The notes beneath the pieces are model-generated. The model saw nothing but the letters and a program-made list of their open reading frames with translations. It made no database searches and was not told the origin of the DNA. A DNA stretch of 53,261 bases, from the NCBI GenBank assembly GCA_964617875.1, contig CAZUAI010000033.1, forward strand, positions 1 through 53,261, read 5' to 3'. This stretch comes from CAZMVY01 sp964617875. Its GTDB lineage: Bacteria > Planctomycetota > Phycisphaerae > UBA1845 > PWPN01. The translations under genes were made by a program, and so were the position numbers. Numbering within the stretch: position 1 is the stretch's first letter; each line of letters opens with the position of its first letter. Below, piece after piece: positions 15,706-23,843 of the stretch.

Positions 15706-16281
15706 ATGCCCAAGCGAGGGGTCGCGATGCCGAGACATGACGCCGCCGTATCGTTAAGCCGGATCTGCGGCATCGACCCCGGCCTGGGCTGCACGGGCTA
15801 CGGGGTCGTGGAACGTCGGGCCGGCGGCCTCCACGTGGTTGAGGCCGGCGTCCTCCGCCCCGGACCGGCAGAAAAGACGCTCGCGGCCCGGCTGGCGACG
15901 CTCGCAGACGGAATCGACGAGTTGATCGAGGAACATCGCCCGCAGGCCCTGGCCGTCGAGCAACTTTACGCGCATTACAGACACCCTCGCACAGCAATCC
16001 TGATGGGACACGCCCGCGGGGCGATTCTGCTCACGGCGGCAAGGCACAAACTGGCGGTCATTGACCTGCCCGCAACGTCCGTCAAACGCTATCTCACGGG
16101 CTCCGGCCACGCGAGCAAGGCGCAGGTCCAGCGGATGGTTGCGCAGCTGCTGGGGCTGCGGTCGGTGCCGAAACCGGCGGACGTGGCCGACGCCCTGGCG
16201 GTGGCGATGTGCGCGCTGCACCGGCGGGCCGGCGCGTCGGGCGCAGACCGGCAAGGCCGACAAGGCGTACAATCCCCATGA
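15706..16281 (+). CDS. ruvC: Crossover junction endodeoxyribonuclease RuvC
   Basis: 191 aa. It resolves Holliday junctions during recombination repair by dual nicking. Motifs seen: CGIDPGLGCTGYGVV with catalytic D24, LAVEQLY with the first Glu, the conserved GHASKAQVQRMV block, and ADVADALAVAMCA with the last Asp. The start is the ATG at 15706 behind GAGGGGGG; an ATG at 15727 would also keep the fold. ruvA and ruvB are not adjacent, unlike in many bacteria. The C-terminal 15 residues are a basic tail. Confidence 0.95.
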   Translation: MPKRGVAMPRHDAAVSLSRICGIDPGLGCTGYGVVERRAGGLHVVEAGVLRPGPAEKTLAARLATLADGIDELIEEHRPQALAVEQLYAHYRHPRTAILMGHARGAILLTAARHKLAVIDLPATSVKRYLTGSGHASKAQVQRMVAQLLGLRSVPKPADVADALAVAMCALHRRAGASGADRQGRQGVQSP

Positions 16282-16388
16282 GACAAAGGGCGTAGGGGGG
16301 CGGGCGGGAGAGAGCTGCAAGGGGGTGTAGAGTAAGAGGGCTGCCAAGGGCGCGAGGGGAGGCTGCGGGCGGTTATCGGGGTTGCTTC

Positions 16389-18566
16389 ATGCGGACGTGC
16401 CGACTTGTGCGCCGACGAATGCTTCTGGGCGGCGCCGTGTTCGCCATCTATGCCGTGTGGGTCATCGTCGCGCGCCTGCCGGCGGACCTTGCCTTCGGCA
16501 CGCGCGTCGTGTCGTCCGTCTGGGCCATTGCGCTGTTTGCCGGCGCGGGTATGGTTCTTGCGGGCGCCGTCGGGGCCGCTGCGCTGATCGGTGCGCGGGC
16601 GGCTCCGGGCCGGTGGCGCGCGCCGGCGGCGGCGGTGCTCGAAACGGCGCTGGTTGTGCCGCTGTTCACGTGCATCCTGCTCAACGAGTTTGTGTACTCG
16701 ACAACGTCCGAAGTGCTGAGCGCCGATACGCTTCTTCTCGTCTGGCACAACGCGGCCGCGGTCTTCGAAAACGCCTGGCGGATGGGAGCCCGCCACCTGA
16801 TCACGGTGGGAGCGTGTGCGTTGGCCGCTGCCGCCGCGGTCGGCGCGATCTCGCTGCGATCGTTTCGGCGTTTGGCCTCGGGAGCGGCCGTGTGCGGCGA
16901 GGATGCCGGCCCGACGAACCGCCACACGGGCGGTGGTTCGCAGGACCGGGATCCGGGCGTCGGCCCGCAGGGGTCTGCCGGAGCCGTGGGGGCGTGCGAC
17001 CGCGGCACGATCCGACTGGCGGGCGCGATCGTCGGGGCGCTGGCGACGGTGGGGATACTCTTCGCATGGCAGTGCGTTCGCGGGCCGGGCGAGGCCCTGC
17101 TCGTGCTCCTTCGGGCGGCGCCGGCCATGCGGGCGATGAACCTGGCGCCCGCGCTGGCCGGCCTCGACCTGATGGGCCCGCCGCCCGCGGGCTTCGGCCC
17201 GCCGATCGTGTCCGAGGCCGCGTACAAGGCGAGCATGGGCTCGCCGCGGACGCCGCCGCCGAACGTCGTGTTCATCCTGCTCGAATCGGTCTCGGCGAAG
17301 GCCCTGCACTGCTACGGATACCCGCGCGAGGACATCACGCCGAACATCGACGCCCTCGCCGCCGGCGGCACGCTCTTCGAGCACTGCGTGGACACGGCGT
17401 CGTTCTCCGTCTGCGGCCTGACGTCCACGATGACGTCGCTCTACATGCTCCGCGGCGAGCGATTCGACCATTTCGCGGACACGTCGTTCCCGTTCATGGG
17501 CTTTCCGCACGCCTTGAAGCTCGCGGGCTACCAGCTCGCCCTCTTCAGCAGCGGCAACGAGAGCTTCGACGACATCCGCCGCTTCTACCCGCCCGAGGAC
17601 TTCGACAAGTACTACTCGCACGACACGTGCGACGTGCCCAAGGCCGACTGCATGCGGATGGACGACCGGCACGCCGTCGGCGAGTTCGAGACGTGGATAA
17701 CCGCGCGGACCGACCCGCGGCCGTTCTACTGCCATTTCTATCTGCAATCGACGCACTTCAACTACGAGGTGCCGGAGCCGTGGGCAAGCCACTACCAGCC
17801 CGTGCCGCCGCTTTACTCGAACGGCGATGGGATCCTGCACATCCCCGCCGACGTGCTGCCCAGGCTGAAGAACCAGTACGACAACGCGCTTCGGTACGCG
17901 GACCACTGGGTCGGACGGATCCGTGCCGCCCTGGAGAAGGCGGGCGCGTTCGACAACTCGATCATCGTCATCGTCGCGGACCACGGCGAGGCGTTCATGG
18001 AACACGGCCTGGCTCGTCACGGCGTGCACGTCTGGGAAGAAATGATTCATATTCCGCTGATCGTTCACCTCGGCAAGGTCGCACGGGCGTCGCTCGGGCG
18101 CGGCTTGCCGTCGCGCGTGGCGGATACGGTCTCCGGGCTCGATGTGGCGCCGACGATCGCCGGGCTCGTGGGCATCGCGCCGCATCCGAGCTGGCAGGGC
18201 GTGGACGTGCTGGCGGCCGGCTACACGGGCCGCGACCGGCCGGTCTTCTCCATGACACAGTACACCCGCTGGCAGGAGGCGGTCTGCATCAACCGGCTCA
18301 AGTACATGTACGACCTGACGGATGTCCGGGAGTACCTCTTCGATCTGCGCAGCGACCCGGGCGAACGGGATGACCTGAGCGCACGACGGCCGGACCTGAT
18401 CGCCGTCATGCGGCAGCTCGTAAGCGGCTGGCACACGCACCAGCTCCGCTACTATGCGCCGGCGAACCGGCCGTTTACCCACTACATCGGCCGCTACGTG
18501 CCGGATGCGGAACTTCTCGAACGGCTCCACGTTGCCACGGGCGCGCCGCTCACGGCCCGCCGGTAG
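16389..18566 (+). CDS. Membrane-anchored alkaline-phosphatase-superfamily protein (LtaS/sulfatase-like)
   Basis: 725 aa. About five membrane helices occupy residues 10-240 (LLGGAVFAIYAVWVIVA, AGAGMVLAGAVGAAALIGA and others). A sulfatase-fold catalytic domain spans about 285-620: VVFILLESVSAKALHCYGYP, ITPNIDALAAGGTLFEHC, a nucleophile region with SVCGLTSTMTSLY, and the metal site VIVADHGEAFMEHG followed by RHG. The layout is that of LtaS/EptA-like phosphoglycerol or phosphoethanolamine transferases. The nucleophile is probably a Thr of LTS. The Cys there lacks the CxPxR context of true sulfatases. It probably acts on a surface polymer or lipid on the outer face of the inner membrane; the substrate is unknown. 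The next gene, a small phosphatase, starts 54 nt later. Confidence 0.8.
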   Translation: MRTCRLVRRRMLLGGAVFAIYAVWVIVARLPADLAFGTRVVSSVWAIALFAGAGMVLAGAVGAAALIGARAAPGRWRAPAAAVLETALVVPLFTCILLNEFVYSTTSEVLSADTLLLVWHNAAAVFENAWRMGARHLITVGACALAAAAAVGAISLRSFRRLASGAAVCGEDAGPTNRHTGGGSQDRDPGVGPQGSAGAVGACDRGTIRLAGAIVGALATVGILFAWQCVRGPGEALLVLLRAAPAMRAMNLAPALAGLDLMGPPPAGFGPPIVSEAAYKASMGSPRTPPPNVVFILLESVSAKALHCYGYPREDITPNIDALAAGGTLFEHCVDTASFSVCGLTSTMTSLYMLRGERFDHFADTSFPFMGFPHALKLAGYQLALFSSGNESFDDIRRFYPPEDFDKYYSHDTCDVPKADCMRMDDRHAVGEFETWITARTDPRPFYCHFYLQSTHFNYEVPEPWASHYQPVPPLYSNGDGILHIPADVLPRLKNQYDNALRYADHWVGRIRAALEKAGAFDNSIIVIVADHGEAFMEHGLARHGVHVWEEMIHIPLIVHLGKVARASLGRGLPSRVADTVSGLDVAPTIAGLVGIAPHPSWQGVDVLAAGYTGRDRPVFSMTQYTRWQEAVCINRLKYMYDLTDVREYLFDLRSDPGERDDLSARRPDLIAVMRQLVSGWHTHQLRYYAPANRPFTHYIGRYVPDAELLERLHVATGAPLTARR

Positions 18567-18620
18567 TCCCCGGAGGGCACGGGGTTGCCTCATCCGGGCC
18601 GAGGGCGAATAATCAACAGC

Positions 18621-19268
18621 ATGAGCGCAATGCGACGATCCCGCCGGCGGCACGTGAAGATCGCGGGGGCGACGTTGGCCGGTCTCGCGCTGACGATGGC
18701 TGTCCTTGCCGCCGTCTTCCGCGAGCACCTGCAGGTCAAGCGGTTCGCCGTCGTGGAGCCGGGCGGACTGTACCGGGGCGCCTATGCCGAACCGTGGCCG
18801 TTGCGGCGAATGATCGAAAAACACGGAATCAGGCACATCCTCTGCCTGATGTCCTATCCGTCGGACGACTCGCGCCGGCACAAGGAACAAACCGTGGCGG
18901 CGGAGACGGGCGCCACGCTGAGGGAGTTGCCCATGCCAGGCAACGGTTGCGCCGGCTTCGCGCTGCTGGACCGCGCGGCCGACTTCATCGCCGATCCGGC
19001 GAATCGGCCGCTGTTCATCCACTGTGCCGCCGGCGTGCAGCGCACGGGCGCCTCCATCGCCGCCTACCGGATGAGGCACCAGGGGTGGACGTACGAGCAG
19101 GCGATTGCGGAGGCGGAGCAGAACGGCCTCAACCGCCGCAAGAATCCCGAACTCTACGAGCATCTGCGGCGGTACGCGGACCACCTCGAAAGCGAGAAGG
19201 CCGAGCGCCGGAACCGCGAGCCGGCCGGGGCGACACAGCCCGCCCCCTCCACGAACCGCACGTCGTAA
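18621..19268 (+). CDS. Membrane-anchored dual-specificity/tyrosine phosphatase-like protein
   Basis: 215 aa from the ATG at 18621; an in-frame TTG at 18585 is less likely. One N-terminal membrane helix (IAGATLAGLALTMAVLAAVF) places the rest outside the cytoplasm. The P-loop HCAAGVQRTG carries C135 and R141, the Cys-Arg signature of cysteine phosphatases, and the general shape (GGLYRGA, IRHILCLM) is that of DSP/KepI-like enzymes. It may remove phosphate from lipids, inositol-type or polymer substrates rather than proteins. It lies directly downstream of the LtaS-like gene in the same direction, so the two may work on one envelope component. That pairing is inference. Confidence 0.75.
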   Translation: MSAMRRSRRRHVKIAGATLAGLALTMAVLAAVFREHLQVKRFAVVEPGGLYRGAYAEPWPLRRMIEKHGIRHILCLMSYPSDDSRRHKEQTVAAETGATLRELPMPGNGCAGFALLDRAADFIADPANRPLFIHCAAGVQRTGASIAAYRMRHQGWTYEQAIAEAEQNGLNRRKNPELYEHLRRYADHLESEKAERRNREPAGATQPAPSTNRTS

Positions 19269-19302
19269 CCGCCCACGAAGCGGACAACACCCGAACCGAG
19301 AC

Positions 19303-19340
19303 AGAAAAAAGGCGAAGCGGCCGTTGCGGCGCTTCGCCTT
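19303..19340 (-). terminator. Intrinsic terminator of trpB2
   Basis: A perfect 11-bp stem (19309-19319 with 19330-19340, 10-nt loop) lies 30 nt beyond the end of trpB2. On the minus strand it is followed by a T run (CGCCTTTTTTCTG). It also closes the convergent + strand phosphatase transcript. Confidence 0.85.
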
Positions 19341-19370
19341 CGTGGTCTCCCGGAATTCCTGCCCGCGGGC

Positions 19371-20759
19371 CTACCACTTGCCCGACTTGACCGCCGGCGG
19401 CTTCGGCAGCTTCTCGATCGCCGCGAGCGACTGCTTCAGCATGTCCTCCGGCAGCGGGAAGTCCTTCAGCTTGCCCTCGAAGTACCGCTGGTAGCCCGTG
19501 AGGTCGAACAACCCGTGGCCGCTGAGGTTGAAGAGGATCACCTTCTCCTTGCCCTCTTCCTTGGCCTTCTTCGCCTCCTCGACGACCGCCGCGATGGCGT
19601 GGCTGCTCTCCGGCGCGGGGATCAGGCCCTCCGTCCGCGCCCACAGGACCGCCGCCTCGTAGCACTCCATCTGGTGCATCGCCCGCGGCTGGAGCAGCCC
19701 CTCGACGATGGCCTGGCTGATCAGCGGCGCGACCCCGTGATACCGCAGCCCGCCAGCATGGATCGGCGGCGGGATGAACGCGTGCCCCAGCGTATGCATC
19801 GGCATGAGCGGCGTCATCTCGGCGGTGTCGCCGAAGTCGTATGCGAACGGCCCGCGCGTCATCGTCGGGCAGCTCGACGGCTCGACCGGAATAATCGTGA
19901 TATTGGCCCCGGCGATCTTGTCCGCCACGAACGGGAACGCGATGCCGGCGAAATTGCTCCCGCCCCCGACGCACCCGATGACCGCATCGACCTTCTTCTC
20001 GCCGATCTTCTCGAGCTGCTTCTTCGCCTCCAGTCCGATGATCGACTGGTGCAGCAGCACGTGGTTCAGCACGCTGCCGAGCGAATACCGCGTCTGGCCC
20101 GTCTCGTCGGTCACGGCGGCCTCGATCGCCTCGCTGATCGCGATGCCCAGGCTGCCCGGCGTGTCCGGATCAGCGTCGAGAAACTTCTGCCCGGCCTTGG
20201 TCTCGGTACTCGGGCTCGGCACGCACTTGGCGCCCCACGTCTCCATCATGAGACGGCGGTACGGCTTCTGGTCAAAGCTGATCCGCACCATGAACACCTT
20301 GCACTCGAGACCGATCAGCGCACATGCGAACGCGAGGGCGCTGCCCCACTGCCCGGCGCCCGTCTCGGTCGTCATCCGCTTGATGCCGAATTGTTTGTTG
20401 TACCAGGCCTGCGCGACGGAGGTGTTGGGCTTGTGGCTTCCCGGCGGGCTGACGCTCTCGTCCTTGTAGTAAATGCGGGCGGGCGTGCCCAGCGCCTTTT
20501 CCAGGTACTTCGCACGCCGCAACGGGGTCGGGCGCCACCGGTAGAGAATATCCAGAACCTCGTCCGGAATGTTGATCCACCGATCCCGGCTGACCTCCTG
20601 CTCGATGAGGTTCATCGGAAAAACCGGCGCCAGCATCTCCGGCCGGATCGGCTTGCCGTCCGGACCAAGCGGTGGCTGCATCGGCGTCGGCAGATCCGCT
20701 GCCAGGTTGTACCACTGCCGCGGGATCTCTTTCTCACTCAGAAAAACCTTGACGTCCAT
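19371..20759 (-). CDS. trpB2: TrpB2-type tryptophan synthase beta chain-like PLP enzyme
   Basis: 462 aa from the ATG at 20759, preceded by AAGAAGGTGA; a GTG at 20768 is the alternative. The PLP lysine is in GSHKPNTSVAQAW, the phosphate-binding loop is VGGGSNFAG, and TETGAGQWGSALAFA matches the TrpB2 class, with the longer N-terminus typical of that class (RPEMLAPVFP, RWRPTPLRRAKYLEK). TrpB2 enzymes make tryptophan from indole and serine; they often lack a TrpA partner and may salvage indole. No trpA is next to it. A canonical TrpB is encoded at 23844-25076. It has its own promoter (20831-20858) and terminator. Confidence 0.9.
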   Translation of the reverse strand: MDVKVFLSEKEIPRQWYNLAADLPTPMQPPLGPDGKPIRPEMLAPVFPMNLIEQEVSRDRWINIPDEVLDILYRWRPTPLRRAKYLEKALGTPARIYYKDESVSPPGSHKPNTSVAQAWYNKQFGIKRMTTETGAGQWGSALAFACALIGLECKVFMVRISFDQKPYRRLMMETWGAKCVPSPSTETKAGQKFLDADPDTPGSLGIAISEAIEAAVTDETGQTRYSLGSVLNHVLLHQSIIGLEAKKQLEKIGEKKVDAVIGCVGGGSNFAGIAFPFVADKIAGANITIIPVEPSSCPTMTRGPFAYDFGDTAEMTPLMPMHTLGHAFIPPPIHAGGLRYHGVAPLISQAIVEGLLQPRAMHQMECYEAAVLWARTEGLIPAPESSHAIAAVVEEAKKAKEEGKEKVILFNLSGHGLFDLTGYQRYFEGKLKDFPLPEDMLKQSLAAIEKLPKPPAVKSGKW

Positions 20760-20830
20760 CGGCTTCACCTTCTTGTTTGCGTACGAACGCTCATTGCATG
20801 TGCTGCATCACGCTGGGCAGCATCAACGCC

Positions 20831-20858
20831 AGTATACAGCCCGAACCGCGCAGGGCAA
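20831..20858 (-). promoter_or_regulatory. Promoter of trpB2
   Basis: The minus strand has TGTATACT with -10 TATACT (20831-20836), and -35 TTGCCC (20853-20858) at 16 bp. The start of transcription near 20824 gives a leader of about 65 nt. Confidence 0.45.
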
Positions 20859-20948
20859 AGACCTCATAACCACCGCACCGCAACGTTTCTGAGCCGCGTC
20901 CGGCGGTTGCCGGCACCCACAGTGCTCGAATAGCGGTCCGCCGGGGCC

Positions 20949-20982
20949 GCAGTGTAAACTAATCGCCGGAAGGGCACACTGC
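20949..20982. repeat. 7-bp perfect inverted repeat
   Basis: GCAGTGT (20949-20955) and ACACTGC (20976-20982) with a 20-bp gap, between the divergent promoters of trpB2 and the recombinase gene. It could be an operator or a hairpin; nothing else in 20860-21014 is recognised. Confidence 0.35.
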
Positions 20983-21014
20983 GACACAATCGGATCCAAC
21001 GAGTCGCATATGGT

Positions 21015-21098
21015 TTAGCAATCATACGGGGGTCTTAGAGTCCTCTTGACAGATTTGTTTCGATGATTATATTGTACGCAACTATACGGATTTGCTAA
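21015..21098. repeat. Inverted and direct repeats bracketing the recombinase promoter
   Basis: TTAGCAA (21015-21021) and TTGCTAA (21092-21098) are perfect inverted repeats flanking the recombinase promoter. Overlapping them, GCAATCATACGG (21018-21029) and GCAACTATACGG (21078-21089) are direct repeats with 10 of 12 matches, exactly 60 bp apart. The stretch is AT-rich compared with its surroundings. These may be binding sites of the recombinase. Confidence 0.5.
21046..21073 (+). promoter_or_regulatory. Sigma70-type promoter of the tyrosine recombinase
   Basis: A perfect TTGACA (21046-21051), 16-bp spacer and TATATT (21068-21073). The predicted start near 21080 leaves about 20 nt before the ATG at 21100. 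No clear ribosome binding site is seen. Confidence 0.65.
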
Positions 21099-21099
21099 G

Positions 21100-21864
21100 A
21101 TGATTCGAGAACCCTGGAAAATCACGCGAGCGATGTTTCTGGCCGCTGGCGAGGCGGAACGGTTGCTGGGGCATGTTCGAGATGCGGCCGTCCGTGCGCG
21201 CGGCCGAGATTGGCTACCCGCAAGGCTCGACCAATTCATCATCGAGGGCCTGCTGTTCAGTGGCTTACGGAACTCGGAGTTCTGCCGGCTTCGGCTGGCA
21301 GATGCAGACATCGCCGACGGCGGCCCCGTATTCCGCGTACGGGGGCGGGGAGCCGAGGAGCGTACCGTGCATCTGCCGTCGTCCTTCGGGCGGCTCGTCG
21401 AACACTGGGTCGGCGATGTGCGGCCGGCGTTGCTGCCGGACGGCATTTCACCGCAGGACGGCTCCCAGCCCCTGGTACTCAACGAACGGCGGCGGCCGTA
21501 CGAGCGAACGGGGCTGTACCGACGCGTGGTGCGAATCCTGACGGATGCCGGACTGGGCGATCGGGCCAGCGTGCAGCTGCTGCGGCACACATACGGGTAC
21601 CTGGCTTACCTGCGGACGGGTGGGAACCTTCTGTTCGTGCAGCGGCAACTGGGGCATGCACATCCGATGGTAACGAGCATTTACGCCCAGTTTGTGGATG
21701 AGTCGTACGCGGCGTTGGCGGATCGGGTGATGGGCGATGACGGCGCCGAACCGGCGTATGCGGCAACGACCAGGACGGCCGCTGCGTCGCGCGTCGCGGT
21801 GCGAGACGTCGCTTCCATAGAGGAGGAGCCAAGCGACGACCGCGATCCGGATCGGCTGCTATAG
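21100..21864 (+). CDS. Orphan tyrosine recombinase, catalytic domain only
   Basis: 254 aa. Residues 40-205 are a tyrosine-recombinase catalytic domain: R57 (SGLRNSE), R162 in LLRHTYGYLAY, H186 (QLGHAHPM) and the nucleophile Y195 (TSIYAQF). Box II has Q159 where His is usual, and the beta-hairpin (RVRGRGAEER) has Arg where the catalytic Lys normally sits. The N-terminal core-binding domain of XerC/D and phage integrases is missing. In size it is like FimB/FimE invertases. After residue 210 comes an acidic, low-complexity tail. No phage or transposon genes accompany it. It probably acts in site-specific inversion or excision, with target sites perhaps in its own promoter region (21015-21098). 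Confidence 0.85.
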   Translation: MIREPWKITRAMFLAAGEAERLLGHVRDAAVRARGRDWLPARLDQFIIEGLLFSGLRNSEFCRLRLADADIADGGPVFRVRGRGAEERTVHLPSSFGRLVEHWVGDVRPALLPDGISPQDGSQPLVLNERRRPYERTGLYRRVVRILTDAGLGDRASVQLLRHTYGYLAYLRTGGNLLFVQRQLGHAHPMVTSIYAQFVDESYAALADRVMGDDGAEPAYAATTRTAAASRVAVRDVASIEEEPSDDRDPDRLL

Positions 21865-21961
21865 GCGTCGTCCGTGTTCCCGTTGTTCGGTCGTCTTGCT
21901 TTCCGGCTTTTCCACTGTCGCGCGTTGCGGCACGCGGCGACGGGGTCTATAGTCTCCGCCT

Positions 21962-23521
21962 GTGGCCACCGAGGCGCGATTCGTCGGCTCCGCGAAGATC
22001 ATCAGCGCGATCACGCTCGCATCGCGCATCCTGGGCCTCGGACGCGACATGCTATGCGCGTACGTCTTCGGCACATCCGAAGCGATGTCCGCCTTCACGA
22101 TCGGCTTTCAGGTGCCGAACCTGTTTCGCCGTCTCTTCGGCGAAGGTGCCCTGTCTGCGTCGAGCATCCCCGTCCTGACGGACAAGCTCCACCACGGCGG
22201 CGTCAAGGCCGTCGATGACCTCAGCGGCAAGCTGATGGGCGTGCTGCTGACGGTGCTGACGGCCATCGCGATCGTGGGCGAGGTGTCGCTCTTCCTCGTC
22301 GCGCCGCACTTCATCGAGACCACGCGCGGGCAACTGACGCTGGCCCTGACGGCCGTCATGCTGCCGTACATGGTACCCGTGTGCGCTTCGGCGATCCTGG
22401 GCGGCATCCAGAACATCTTCGGACAGTTCGCCGTGCCGGCGGCGAACTCGATCGTCCTGAACGTCTTCGAGATTGCCGCGATGCTCGTGGCCGGCCGGCT
22501 CTACGCGGGCAACCATGTCACGCAGGCGTACTGGCTGTCCGGGTCGGTGCTCGTGTCGGGCGTGGTTCAACTGCTGTGGCAGTGGCTTTCGGCGCAGCGA
22601 TGCGGCCTGCGGCTGCGGCCCTCGCTCGATACGCGGGACGAGTCGCTCCGCCGGATCGCCCGCACGATGGTGCCGATGACGATCGGCCTGAGCGTGGTGC
22701 AGATCAACGCCCTGCTCGACAACGTCATCGCCTACGCGTTTGTCGCGTACACGGGCGCCCCGGCGGTGCTGGGCTATGCCCAGCGGCTGTACCAGTTCCC
22801 GCTGGGCGTCTTCGCGATCGCCCTGGCGACGGCGCTCTTCCCGGCGATGGCCCGCGACGCCTCCGAGGGCGACATGGGCAAACTCGGGCGGACGCTGGCC
22901 CGCGGAATGCGGCTCGTGCTGTTCGAGGGGCTCCCCTGCACGATCGGTCTGATCCTGATCCGCGAGCCGCTGACGCAGGCGCTGTTCGAACGCGGGGCGT
23001 TCCGGCCCGAGGCGACCGCCCGCGTCTCGGCAACGCTGGTCACGTTCGCGCTGGGCATCTGGGCGTTCGGCCTGAACCAGATCGTCGTCCGCGCGTTTTA
23101 CGCGCTGAAGGACCAGAAGACGCCGCTGAAGATCGCGGCGTGGATGGTCGCGGCCAACCTCGCCCTCAATCTGGTCCTGGTCGGCCCGCTCGAGGAGCCG
23201 GGGATCGGCCTCGCGACGACGATCTGCGCCGTGATGCAGGACGTGCTGCTGCTGCGGGCCCTCGCGCGGCGGCTGCCGCACCTGGCGTGGGGCGAGGTCT
23301 TCGCCTCGGCGGCGCGGACCAGCCTGGCGACGGCCCTGATGGCTGTCGCCGTGGTCGGCGCGGGGGCGGTCCTGCACCATTGGCCCGCCTACGCGCACCA
23401 CTCACTCATGCGTCTGACCTGCCTGACAACGGCCGGGGCCGCGGGCTACCTGCTTGCGGTGTGGGTGCTTCGTTGCCCGGAGCTGCACGAGGCCCTGCGC
23501 CGAAACCGGGCCGCCTCGTAG
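21962..23521 (+). CDS. murJ: Lipid II flippase MurJ
   Basis: 519 aa, GTG start. It is an MVF/MOP-family membrane protein with about 14 helices, moving lipid II across the inner membrane for peptidoglycan synthesis. Signatures seen: GSAKIISAITLASRILGLGR, VPNLFRRLFGEGALS near the N-terminus with conserved Arg residues, VVQINALLDNVIA, YAQRLYQFPLGVFAIALATA and RAFYALKDQKTP. Length is normal. It points to a peptidoglycan-making cell. It stands alone between the recombinase gene and trpB. Confidence 0.95.
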   Translation: MATEARFVGSAKIISAITLASRILGLGRDMLCAYVFGTSEAMSAFTIGFQVPNLFRRLFGEGALSASSIPVLTDKLHHGGVKAVDDLSGKLMGVLLTVLTAIAIVGEVSLFLVAPHFIETTRGQLTLALTAVMLPYMVPVCASAILGGIQNIFGQFAVPAANSIVLNVFEIAAMLVAGRLYAGNHVTQAYWLSGSVLVSGVVQLLWQWLSAQRCGLRLRPSLDTRDESLRRIARTMVPMTIGLSVVQINALLDNVIAYAFVAYTGAPAVLGYAQRLYQFPLGVFAIALATALFPAMARDASEGDMGKLGRTLARGMRLVLFEGLPCTIGLILIREPLTQALFERGAFRPEATARVSATLVTFALGIWAFGLNQIVVRAFYALKDQKTPLKIAAWMVAANLALNLVLVGPLEEPGIGLATTICAVMQDVLLLRALARRLPHLAWGEVFASAARTSLATALMAVAVVGAGAVLHHWPAYAHHSLMRLTCLTTAGAAGYLLAVWVLRCPELHEALRRNRAAS

Positions 23522-23585
23522 GCGGGCCGGCGGTCCGCAAGCCACCGAGCAGGTGCGGTTTCGGGCTGCGATTCCGGCTGCCTTT

Positions 23586-23615
23586 TTGACCGCAACGGAC
23601 AAGATTGATTAGAAT
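23586..23615 (+). promoter_or_regulatory. Promoter upstream of trpB
   Basis: TTGACC (23586-23591), 18-bp spacer, TAGAAT (23610-23615). Transcription from here would run about 220 nt through the inverted-repeat element at 23709-23803 before trpB. Confidence 0.4.
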
Positions 23616-23708
23616 AGCACCCGGCCGTTGTGTCGATCCGCCGACGACCGCGCCCCGGAAGACCGGGCGACGCCGCCCGCATCGACCGTAGTACAAGACC
23701 TTGTCCCG

Positions 23709-23803
23709 ATACCCCTCTTCCCTCAACGGGGGAGAGGGCAGGGTGAGGGGGCCTTCGGGCAGGTTGACCCTCGCCCCAACCCCTCCCTGGAAGGGAGGGG
23801 TAT
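23709..23803. repeat. REP-like inverted-repeat element
   Basis: The outer arms ATACCCCTC (23709-23717) and GAGGGGTAT (23795-23803) are perfect inverted repeats. Inside are GGGTGAGGG pairing with CCCTCGCCC and a hairpin CCCCTCCC/GGGAGGGG. This nested purine/pyrimidine-rich pattern is typical of dispersed REP/MITE-like intergenic elements found in many bacteria. It may fold in the trpB leader RNA. No transposase is linked. Confidence 0.7.
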
Positions 23804-23843
23804 TCTGGGGTGAACTCCAGGCAATGGCCGAACACGGGAGCCA

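Noticed and set aside
17390..17450. Formylglycine sulfatase site in the membrane enzyme
   Set aside because: The Cys of SVCGLTS lacks the CxPxR or CxAxR pattern needed for formylglycine formation; Thr/Ser is the more likely nucleophile.
16089..19184. Minus-strand frame of about 1000 codons opposite ruvC, the LtaS-like gene and the phosphatase
   Set aside because: It spans three well-identified genes on the other strand and is rich in Arg/His/Pro without domains.
23616..23843. Trp-codon attenuator for trpB
   Set aside because: No short ORF with a run of Trp codons and no terminator/antiterminator pair was seen; the folding there is explained by the REP-like element.
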